Source of the DNA: Candidatus Omnitrophota bacterium | GTDB taxonomy: Bacteria > Omnitrophota > Omnitrophia > Omnitrophales > Aquincolibacteriaceae | DNA: 34,765 nucleotides | Direction: 5' to 3' | Assembly (NCBI GenBank): GCA_903884815.1 | Contig: CAISGE010000015.1 | Location: 86,958 to 121,722 of the forward strand | Part shown: piece after piece, positions 1-10,400 of the stretch | How the letters are laid out: every line of letters begins with the position of its first letter | How positions within the stretch are numbered: position 1 is the stretch's first letter | The notes under the pieces: model-generated | Told to the model about the DNA's origin: nothing | Database searches by the model: none | The model's input: the letters and a program-made list of their open reading frames with translations, nothing else | Program-made: the position numbers and the translations under genes

Positions 1-630
1 CCAGCGATTGCCGGACATATTGGCGCGCATTTGACCGTCTGGAAGCCCGCCAACTATCAGGGAATTGGGGTATCCCTGGATGGAGCCGAAATCATCAATT
101 CTGTAATAGACAGGTCCGCCGCCCACCGAGATTTTGTCTGTGACTTTGTATGCGATCGTGGGTTTGATCGCATACATCTTGAGCTCATTCCTCCAACCGG
201 TGTAGTGAACGGCAGGATCGTTGGAGTTATATTTGTTCATCAGCCCGAACGGTGAATCCATCCCGACCCCCAATGCGAGCTTGTCGCAGAACATCTTGCC
301 CGGATTGACTGTCACATAGCCGGTGGGAACCAGGGCTAACGTGCCGGAACTTCGGGTCGATCCCGTCTGGTCGTTATCTTTGAAGGTCATCAGACTGATA
401 AAGTTTGCGTCTGCCTGGACTTGTACGCCGGGGAGATCGGCAATACCGGCCGGGTTATAGGAAATGGCTGCCGCTTCATCCGGCGTCGCGGTCCCGGTTC
501 CGCCGAGGGCCAATTGTTTCGCGCTAAAGGAGGCGTTCTCGTATCCGCCGGACCCTGTCGCAAAAGCGGGGACGGGCGTGAGAGCCATAAAGGCAATGAT
601 GATCCCGAGCGCGAGAGTTTTTTTCATCAT
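1..630 (-). CDS. FadL/OmpP1-family outer-membrane transport protein, N-terminal part
   Basis: The gene runs off the left edge of the window, so only the first 210 codons are present; full FadL proteins are usually 400-450 residues. It starts with two consecutive ATG codons (630-628 and 627-625) preceded by AAGGAG nine bases upstream of the first. Residues 1-25 form a signal peptide ending near PVPAFA. The mature start holds the family's hallmark: a stretch reading NASFSAKQLALGGTGTATPD followed by EAAAISYNPAGIADLPG, which corresponds to the FadL hatch domain. A later SPFGL motif and alternating beta-barrel segments follow. Members form outer-membrane beta-barrels that take up hydrophobic compounds such as long-chain fatty acids or aromatics; the substrate cannot be told from this fragment. 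The family call is firm, the substrate unknown. Confidence 0.9.
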   Translation of the reverse strand, partial: MMKKTLALGIIIAFMALTPVPAFATGSGGYENASFSAKQLALGGTGTATPDEAAAISYNPAGIADLPGVQVQADANFISLMTFKDNDQTGSTRSSGTLALVPTGYVTVNPGKMFCDKLALGVGMDSPFGLMNKYNSNDPAVHYTGWRNELKMYAIKPTIAYKVTDKISVGGGPVYYRIDDFGSIQGYPNSLIVGGLPDGQMRANMSGNRW

Positions 631-890
631 GAGGTCAAACTCCTTGTTTGTTTTTTGATGGCGAACGGCACTTATGAGTTTATCGGGCACTTTTGTTCAA
701 TAAATAAAGTCGGTCGCTTCTGAAAGATTATCGAACCCTCCGGGGATTTTCTTCAGCTACTTTTAGGGGTTTTTCAGACTATTTTAGATGTAGTGATTAT
801 TAATGCTATCTAATGCTAGTTTTAATTCGAAATTAGCTTGCATTTATTAATATAGGGTGCTAGGTTTCTAATAGAAATAAGGAGAATCTG
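631..890. promoter_or_regulatory. Divergent intergenic region between the FadL gene and a small plus-strand gene
   Basis: These 260 bases separate two genes transcribed away from each other, so promoters for both should lie here. For the plus-strand gene a weak candidate is TTGCAT (838-843), a 17-base gap, then TAGGTT (861-866). The octamer TAATGCTA occurs twice (801-808 and 811-818) just upstream and could be a regulator-binding direct repeat. The region is clearly more AT-rich than the flanking genes. No convincing sigma70 promoter was found for the minus-strand gene. Confidence 0.35.
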
Positions 891-1106
891 ATGTCCTCAA
901 ACGAGTTGGAAAGCCGGTTAGACCAGATCAAAGATAAAAAACTCGCCACCGAGGTGCGTCGCTTTCTCCTGAATCTTTTCCTTCTTTTTGATGACAACCC
1001 CCCGCCGCATATTCAGATCTACATCAATGAGATCATGGGCATCCTCGAGTCCAGTCGAGCGCCTGTGCGTCTCAGCCTCGAGGCCTTCGCCTCTTCCGTA
1101 CGGTAG
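891..1106 (+). CDS. Small protein of unknown function (71 residues)
   Basis: I do not recognise this protein. It starts at ATG 891 with AAGGAG six bases upstream, a strong ribosome binding site that supports translation. The N-terminal 30 residues are rich in charged and aliphatic residues (ELESRLDQIKDKKLATEVRR) and should form an amphipathic helix, followed by a Leu/Phe-rich stretch (FLLNLFLLFDD) and an amphipathic C-terminal helix. There is no signal peptide or clear membrane span. Its length and helical character would suit a small regulatory or partner protein, but no function can be assigned. It is isolated, with 315 non-coding bases before the next gene. Confidence 0.5.
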   Translation: MSSNELESRLDQIKDKKLATEVRRFLLNLFLLFDDNPPPHIQIYINEIMGILESSRAPVRLSLEAFASSVR

Positions 1107-1421
1107 GCGATCGCCTTCTCACTTGGGCCCGGTCCTTTCCGGGGAGGCCTCTGTTTGGACCTTTTCAACCTACGCCTGATTATCTGTAATTTTTAAAATT
1201 GGAAATCAGTGCAGTCCTTGTCGACCATGAAGATAATGAACTAAACGAGAAGGACGCGGTTGAAAGGGTCCCCTGAAATTCTTAATATCTTTTATAGATA
1301 GTCTCTAGTCGCTTCCCAGTATCCCTCCGAAAAAGTTTCGGCTCCTTTCAATTTTCTTTCGATCATGTCGGGTTTAGTTTCATGTCTGTCGAATTTAAAA
1401 ATCTGACTGACGGAGGGAGAT
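1107..1421. other. Intergenic region upstream of the giant YD-repeat gene
   Basis: There is no convincing gene in these 315 bases. A stem CCGAAA/TTTCGG (1327-1341, three-base loop) is the clearest structure, but it is not followed by a T-run, so it is a weak terminator candidate. A 26-codon open frame begins at a TTG near 1200 and ends at a TGA near 1277; it has no ribosome binding site and was not called. The last bases hold a good GGAGG (1412-1416) serving the ATG at 1422. Confidence 0.5.
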
Positions 1422-4400
1422 ATGAAACGTACCGCAGAAGGATCGGGCAAAGTTAAGAACGCATTCTCTTTTCAAGTCGAAATGGTCGCGATCTTCATGC
1501 TATTTATTTTTACCTGGGACCAGATCGTCCTCGCGGACGGGATCTTGCCGCAGAATCTCACCCAGTCTCCGGAACTTCCCGTCGTGGATGCGACCCTTGC
1601 CTCAACCCCACCCGCGATGACGCTTCAGGAGGCGGCGCCTTCCACCACTCAAGAATTTCTATCCCAAAATAATTCGCCGCTCAGCGCGCCGACTCCCGCG
1701 CCGTTGCTATCGCCCGATCCGCCCAAGATCCTTCAGATACCGAATCCCATGAATGGCTGGAAGATGAAGTTCACGAGTCAGGCCGGTGTCAATTATGAAA
1801 TCCAGGTCTCCACCAACCTGAGGACGTGGGAGACCCTCACGGTGCTGAAAGCCAGTTCTGCGGAAACTACCTGGACCGATCCTTCGGTGAATCCGGGGGG
1901 GATGCGCTTCTATAGACTTGGGATCAGCGATGTCGTCGCCCCAGCGGTAGTTGTGGGCTCTGCTGCGAAGCACGTGACGAACGCCCCTTCATTCACGATC
2001 CATTACACCTCCGACGGCATCGCGAAGGCGAAGACCTTCCAGAATCTGACAGAGGGTGCGAACACGCTTACGATCACAGAGACAAATCTTCTAGGCGACC
2101 AGACCATTGTGAATTGGAATGTAACGGTGGACACGATCTCTCCAGTCGTGAAACTTGTGTCTCCATTGTCCGTGACCACCTCAAATTATCAGCTGATCTA
2201 CAATGTGGACGGTGAAATTCGAACGGAAGATCTTGTGCTCGTCTCCGGTGCGAATGACATTACCCGCACAGTTCGCGATCTGGCGGGGAATGAAACAACG
2301 GTTGTATTTCAAGTGACGCTCACCGAACCCTTCCCGAAGATCGTCGTGACTTCACCGAATCGCGTGACCTCCGCGAATTACAACCTTGTTTATCAGGTGA
2401 ATGGCGCTCAGAAAAAAATTCCTTACACGTTGCATGAAGGTGCGAATTTATTGAGCGTCGAGGAGACGAGCGGTTCCAGCAAAACAGTAGCGCATTTCCT
2501 GGTGATCTTGAACGCGCTTCCAGGTCCCACGCTGCCCTCGGACAGTTTTCATTTGGATTTTGATCTGAGCGGAGAAGCGGCAACGCTTCTTTCTCCGACG
2601 TTCAGTGCTTCCGGCACGCTTGAATCGGGATGGCTCCGCGCCGGAGCAGGGGACTACTACCGGTTATCAAACGGTGTTCTGGCGGAAGAAGTCAAAGCCG
2701 ATGGATCCCGTCTTTTCTATGACGCCCAGGGGAGGATCCATTCGAAGGTTACTTCTGACCTTGATGTCACTTCTTTTACTTACGAAGTGAATGCTGCGGG
2801 CGAGGTTGTTAGAACGATCGCCAGAGAAGGAGCCTCTGAGATTGTTTTGGGCCCCTCGGGAAATATGGTGGGATATCATCATCCGAATGGCGCGGAATTT
2901 TTTTTCTTAGAGGGGAAGTTAGCGCGCATCGAACAAAATGGCGTGACATACCAGTATTCGATATCCGTAAACCCAGAAGGTTTTGAATGTCAGATCGTTT
3001 CGCCTTCTCTTCCTGCAGATTCGAACTTTCCTCAAAGTCTCCTTTATGATCCTGAGAACCGAATGATTCGCATGACGAACCCGGACGGGACTCTTTTTTA
3101 CTTTGATCCTTCAGGCGGTGTTAGTCGCGTCATGGACCCATCGGGCCATGAAACTACTTATGCCCCGGAAATGGATCCGAGCGGTTTGATCCATGGGATG
3201 ACAGTGACAAGGCAGGGATTGATTCGGCGCTATGATTCTCAGGGCGCTCTTAAAGAACTGACGGACTCGAGCGGGACCGTGTTTGGGATTCAGAATAGCC
3301 AGGTAGTTTCCATCCGTTATCAAGACGGCACTTTTTATGATCAGCTGACCTATGACAGCGCGGGCGTTTTGCAGAATGCGCAAGTTCACATGCCCGATGG
3401 CAGAACGCTTTTTTTTAGCTTACAACATTTGATCAAGATGGCGCTCCCGGATCAAACCGTCATCGAATTTCAAAACGATAAACCTTCGTTCGCGAAAATG
3501 ACGGATGGGCGCGTCTATCAGTATTTTGAGGCGTCGGGCGCCGATCCCCAGGGATTCTCCAAGAGCCAATTGATCGAATTCCGCAACCAGGCTGGGAACC
3601 GTGTTCTGTTGACGGCGGGGCTAGTCACGGGCATCGAAGAAGTGCAGGGTGAAGAGCGCATCGTGACAACGTATGCTTACGATGATCAAAAGCGCATTTC
3701 CGAAGCCGTGATAAAACGCAATGGGGTGGTGACCGGTCGATTCGTTTATCAGTATGGAACGGGCGAAACACAAGTCACCAACCAATTAGGTTCTATCCGG
3801 TATTACGATAGCCATGGGAAATTAACGACGCTGACGATGGCTCAAGGCGGGGAATATCGTTTTAGTTCTCTAATCGATGCCCAGGGAAATAGCCGGGTGC
3901 TTCAAACCCTGGTTCGGATCGTAAACCCGCTGAGCGGGACGGTGGATTATACCGAGGGGCAACCCTCCGCGATCAAGCGCCCCGATAACATAGAGGTCGC
4001 GGATATTGTTTTAGGTCCCGGCAGTGATTTTTCAGCAACGGTCCGTTACCCCAGTGGGGCGACCGGGATCATTCAAAACGGTCAATTGACGCAGATCTCA
4101 GAAACGAACGGCACCGTAAAACTTTATACAGGGGGATTGCTCCAGAGAGTCACCACGTCTTCGCTTCTTGTCACGACTTTAAGTTACGCTAAAGATTCCT
4201 CTGGGAATGTGGTGTCTGTGACGGTGCAGGACACATTAGGTTCAAGAACCTATACCGCGGCGGGCGTGCTGGCCTCCGCGACGAAACCGGACGGCACACA
4301 AATCACTTATGACGCGTCAGGTGTTCTTCAAAGGATCTATACCCCCGCGAAGGAAGAACTCCTTTATTCCAACGGTTCCTTGAACCGGATCAACTTCCTG

Positions 4401-7400
4401 GCAACCCAGGAATCCCTCACGGGTATCGTCTTAGACGGCAATAACAATCTGGCAGCCGGGACCTTTAATGCGAGCGATGGCTCTCGCCAGATCATCCAAA
4501 GCGGTTATCTCTCCAAGATCATCAAGCCCGATAACACGGTGATTAATTTTCTCTCAAATGGCAAAGCCTCCTCGATCGTGACCCCCGCCGGAAATACCAT
4601 CAGTTATTCGGGCGCAGGGACGGATCCGGTGACGCGGATCGACCGGACGAATGGCTCCTATGCGAAAGATATCACCACCGATGCACAGGATGCGCTCGTG
4701 AGTGCCGGCATTCATTTGCCGGACGGTTTTAATGGCTTTGTGGCCTCCGGCGGTAAAATATTAAGTGGGTATGCCTTGGTCAACGGAAGCATCAAAAAAC
4801 CGGGCAGCATCATCAGCTATCCCTTCAAACAGTTCATTAGCAAGGTTTACAATTACAATAGTACGCCTGGCATTGGTTATTCCCTCGAGGGTAGTTGTGG
4901 TTCCTCCTGCATCAATTCCGGAATTTTGGTCGATCCCGTGGTGGAACTCTCCACGGCGGCCTATATCAAACTCAAGGTGACAGTCTCTTCTGTTCCCTTT
5001 CGCTTCGAGCTCTATAGCCTGGACAAGAAGACGCTTATATACAGCCAGGTTTATACAAGTCTTCCGGATGGAGATGTTTATTTCGAAGTCCCCCAAGGGC
5101 TCGCGGCTTTCGGGGAATTCCGCCTGGTCGCGACGACGGCCTCGTCTTTTAGCATGAAGGTCAGCGATCTGGCATTTTATAACCGGTCGGATTTCGCGCC
5201 TACGGATTGGACGAATCTCGCGGTGCCGTACACAAGTCAGAAAGTTGCGCCCTCACTTTTGCCTGCTATCGGGACCGTTTTGCAAAAGAAGGCAGGCCTG
5301 GAATCCGATGCCAACACATTTAAATCTGCCGCAACTTTTAATTTATCCGCAGTATCCGAAGACCTTTTTTTCGCGTCTTCGATCCGCAATTCTGTTTCCG
5401 GGGCTATTTTGCCCGGGTCTGCCATCGTGACGGTTCTCTATGACGATCAAATGAACCGGCTCGGAGTAACGCATCGGGATGTCGCTTTTAACGAAGCTTC
5501 GGATCCCAATGGCTCATGGCAAGTTCCTGTCACGGGATGGGAGGACGTGGGCTATGCTTTTGGGCCCAGGGTTTTGGCTCCTGCCGATGGGACCGCCCTT
5601 GAGATCGGGTATGAGAGCGATGGCTCCGTCTCTCACGTTAGCCTGCAGGGGAGCATCGCTGCGCATTATCAAAATCAGCAGGTATCGCAAGTGATCACTC
5701 CTGATAATAAGGTGCTCCATTACACCTACGGGAGCGATGTGGGAAATGCGGCGCTTTCGGGTATTTTGATCGATCCGAGTGAAGAAGATGCCTCGTCTAC
5801 CGAGATCCGTTATGCCTATGGGAAGATCCGCGAAATTCTCAAGAAAGGGGTCGTCGTCTATCACTACGCCTATGAGTTTGGTTCCGAGGGCGAGGAGATC
5901 GTGGTCATCGAAGACGTCAGCGTGAAAGAGGAACGCCGTTTCTTGAGGGACCGCCTTTTATCCGTGAAGGGTTTGAGCACCGGTTTTATCACGAGTTACA
6001 CCTATGACGATTCGGGCCACATCTGCCGGGCGCAGACGGAGCGTTCCGGACGCGTGTTCGCGACATATACCTACACCTACGAAAACTCCGACACGGTGAT
6101 TCGGGATGATTCCGGGACCCTGCGTCGCTATGGCTCCGATGGACTTCTGCAGCATTTGGAAACAAGTACGGGGCAGATCTACGACTATTCGACCTTGTCC
6201 GATCAAGAGGGCGAGGACCTGATTCTGCAAGATCTTGTCCGAATTTCAACATCTCTCAAAGGGACGGCCGACTACGTGCAGGGAAAACCCATCAAAATTA
6301 TCACGCCCGGCGGGATACAGCTCACAAACTTGATTTTAAACGCGGATAACTCTGTGCGAGAAGCCATCGTCCAATACCCGGCACCGGACAACCGCATCGC
6401 GATCATCCAAAATGGCCAAGTGATACATGTCACCTCCTCGGCCGCCGGGGTTCAGATCTTTCAGGATGGGTTCCTGGAGCGTTACCTTAGCGCGAACGGG
6501 GATCTCACGGTCATCACCTATCACAAGGATAGTTCGGGAGCTGTTGCCTCGATCACTGTGGAGGATAAAGAAAGTACGCGCGTTTATTCTCCCTCGGGAG
6601 TTCTGCTCAAAGCAACGCTTCCCGATATGACGCAAATCGATTATGTGAATGGTGCCGTTCAGAGGATCACTTGTCCGTCGGGGGATGTTCTGAATTATAT
6701 AAATGGGATTTTGGATTCAATCTTATTTTCTGCAGGGCAGGGAAAGGTTGAACAAGTCCTATTGAATTCAGACGGTTCGATTCGTTCGGGTGCTTTTTCA
6801 AAAGATGGGGTGGAACTTAGCATTTGGGACGGAAGGGTGATTCAGAAAAACACGCTGGATGGCACCGTTTTCAATTATTTTGAAAACGGGGCAGTCTCTT
6901 CGATCGTAACGCCCGCCGGAAATGCCATCAGTTATTCGGGCACAGGGACTGACACAGTCACGCGGATCGACCGTTCGAGTGGTGCCTATGCGGCAAATAT
7001 CACCACCGGCGCGCAGGACGCGCTGGTCAGCGCCGAGTTCCATTTGGCGGATGGTTTCAATGGCTTTGTGGCCTCCGGCGGTAAAATTGTGAGCGGTTAT
7101 TCTCTGATCAATGAAACCATCAAAAAACCGGGTGGCCTCATCATCTATCCCTTCAGCCAATTTCTTTACGCTCTTCCCAATTTGGACAGTACTCCTCGGC
7201 TTGCTTATTCTATCGATGGTCGTTGCGGTGGCTCCTGCACCAATGCGGGAATTCTGGTCGATCCGGTGGCGGAACTCGGCACTGCGGCGTATATCAAACT
7301 CAACGTGAATCTATCGTCTGTTCCCTTTTGCTTCGAACTTTATGGCGCGGACAAAAGCACGCTTTTGTTCAGCCAGGTTTATACAGGCCTTCCGAGTGGA

Positions 7401-10400
7401 GATGTCTATTTTGAAGTTCCTCAAGGTCTTCCGGCTTTCGGGGAATTTCGACTCGTCGCGACGACGGCTTCAGCGTTTAGCATGAAGGTCAGTGATCTGG
7501 CGTTTTACAGCCGGGCGGATTTTGCGGCCACAGACTGGACGAATATCGCTGTGCCGTATGTGAGCCAGAAGAGAGCTCCTTCCGTGCCGGCGGTCATTCG
7601 TGACAAATTAATTCTTAGATCCGGTCTCGAAAATAGTGCGGCGAGACAATTTACTTTGACGACCCCGACGCAAGCGGATTCGGGAGATGGGGGGCTTATT
7701 TGTGCGCAGATTCGGGATATTGTGAACGCTCGCGTTCTCGACAAGGATACGGTTATCGCCTCTGCCTACCGGAAATCTGACGGGGAAATACTCATGGTGG
7801 CGAACGCGGACCAGACCGTGGCTCATTACGCGAATGGCACAATCGACAAGGTGACCGATCATAGCGGCACCCTCGTGATTGATTATGAGTATGACGGGGC
7901 TAATGATCTGACCCGTGTCTTCTTGGTCCAATCTCGCGACGATCTCGCAGCGCAGAATCTTGAGGCTCAAAATGAGATCGCGAAACAGAAAGAAGAGGCC
8001 TTGATGCAGTTGGCCGTTGCGAAAGGGAAAGCCGTAGGAAATATCCAGCAGATATTGAGCGATGCCTTGGCGAATATTGAGGCGCAGAGGCAGTCGCTAA
8101 GAGATCAAAGCGAACAGAAAGTGTGCCGGAAGGTCCTCTTCTGGAAGAGTTGCCAGACGGTGACGGTGGATATCAGCGGTCCCATGGCGCAGCTGGACCA
8201 GGCGGAGCGTGATGCTCGTGACGGGGCTGCGGCTCAGCTGGCTTCACTGGATACTTCCATTGCTAGCCAAAAACAACAAATGGAGCAGGATGCCTCGAAG
8301 GCGCTTGTGGAGCTTGAGAAACAACGCATGGCTACTTATCAGGAGCTGGTCAAGCAGGAGCTCCGTCCGGTTATTTATCATTACTACCGGAAAATTCTGG
8401 GGAGGGATCCTGACCAGGTGGAAACAAACGCGAGGTTAGCGTTGGTGCTGGCCTCTGAGAGAGTGAATTGTCTGGCTTTGGCAAACGAACTGACCGCAAG
8501 CGCGGAACATGCGACGAGGCTTGCCACGGTCAACCAGATCAAGGCCGCGGTCCGGACGTTTCTTAAAGACAGTTATTTGCCCGCCGGGGAGATTGCCCGC
8601 GACGACATGACCCGGTCACTAGGGCTTTTGCCCGCCGATGTTGTGCATCTCACCGAGGCGGAAGTCGACACCGTTTTGAATTGGATTGATTCGAGAGACC
8701 TGCATTTCGGACATTCCGCCTTTTTATCGATCCAGCAACTCATGCGCGAGAGCGGCAAAGAAGTCTCGCTTCTTGAAATCGCCCAGGAAGCTATTCTGAT
8801 CGATATTCTTACCGGTATCATTCATCCGCTCACGACCGGGGATCTGGAACTCTCGCTGTTCTCTTTGCAGACCGTTGCAAAGATACACCTGTCAGATCAT
8901 CCCGGGGTTCAATTTACGGCGGCCCGGATCGATTTTGAAGAATTGAAACGTGAACTTACGGCTGGTTGGAGCGAATTCCCGGGGCAGGGGAAAGGTATCC
9001 TCACCCATATTAATGGAAATCACTATGTGGTAGTGACGAAGGTTGAATTAACGCAGAAAACCGATGATGCCGGCAAGCTTGTTTTCGATGGGAACGGTAA
9101 TGCGGTCATGGTTGAGATGGTCACCTATCAGGAAAGCAACGCGGGGCCCGAGGGGGAAGTGGTGAGGATCTCAAAAGAAGAATTTCTGAAGCTTTGGGCC
9201 GTTACGGGTGAACAGGCGGGAGTGGTTTTAACGCCGATGACTCTGGCGCCTCAGGCGCACATCCTCAATTCGGAGGAAACCAAACAGATCCGTGGCGCAT
9301 TTTTCCCGATCATCATAGGGATCTTCTTGGCATTTATTTTTAATGCCATTGCTGCGGCGATCACCATCGCGATCGCGGCGGTCGTAGCCCTTGTTACGAC
9401 GATCATAACCGTGGTGGCCAGCATCCTATCGATGGTCGCGCAGGTCATCCTGCAGATAGGCCAGGGATTGATCTATTTGGCGGAGCATTTTTTCGCGGGC
9501 GTGCGTTTTGTATCGGAAGGACTTTTGCGGGGGCTTTATTCGGGTTTTTCCTTCCTGAAAGAAGGGCTTGCGAGTTTCGGGAAATTCCTGACCTTTCCCG
9601 GCGGCCCGCAATTCGCTTCGGGGGCCCTCACCCCGGGGCAGATCGTCGCGCGGCAGGTGATCGGGGTTGCCGTGAGCCTCGGTAGCGGAAAGACGCTTGA
9701 TAAATTGGGCGTGAGTCCCACCATCGCGAATCTTGCGGGCGCCTTTATCACAGGAGGAGTGATTGGCTTGGTAGGCGGTGCCTTGAGTCTTGGGACCACC
9801 ATGATAAGTTCAGGACTTCAATCGCTGGCGATCAGCGGCGTCAATGAACTCGCGCTCCATATCGGGTTGCCGCCTCCGGTTTCAAGTATGCTTTCTCTGA
9901 TCTCCGGAACGCTCGCGGGAACACTCACCAATCCCTCGCAATTGCCTGAAGCCTTCCGGAATCTGATGCCCATGATCGGGCAAGAACTCGTCATGACCGG
10001 CGTCGCGGGACTTGGCAATTTTCTCGGGATTGATCCACGAATCGCAAAATTGATCGGGCTCCCGATCGCCACGGCGGTGGGCGGGATCACCCGGGATCTT
10101 TTCAGCCGGAGCGGTGCCGTGTCCTCTCTCTGGCGATCGATCCAGGATACTTTTTGGAGGCGGGAAGTGGTGGGAGGCCTGGTCTCGCTAGGCGCTGAAT
10201 TTGTCGTGGATAAGCTGGGACTAGACCGATCTATTTTTACGGCATTCTCTTCTCGTATTGTCGCCGGCATCATGGGGGATTTTTTAACTCAAGGGGCTCG
10301 ACTGAGCTTGGTCGACAGCATCATCAAATCAATCGACAATTCCATCTATCATGCTTTGGATCCGAAAAATTTACCGGCTCTTGTTCAGGCAATCCGGGAA

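Noticed and set aside
31..255. 74-codon plus-strand frame at the left edge
   Set aside because: It is the shadow of the minus-strand FadL-family gene, which has a signal peptide, family motifs and a ribosome binding site.
1200..1277. Short open frame before the giant gene (about 26 codons)
   Set aside because: There is no ribosome binding site, no usual start codon and no recognisable product.
9818..10273. 151-codon minus-strand frame inside the giant YD-repeat gene
   Set aside because: It lies wholly within a continuous well-supported gene and its product shows no recognisable domain.
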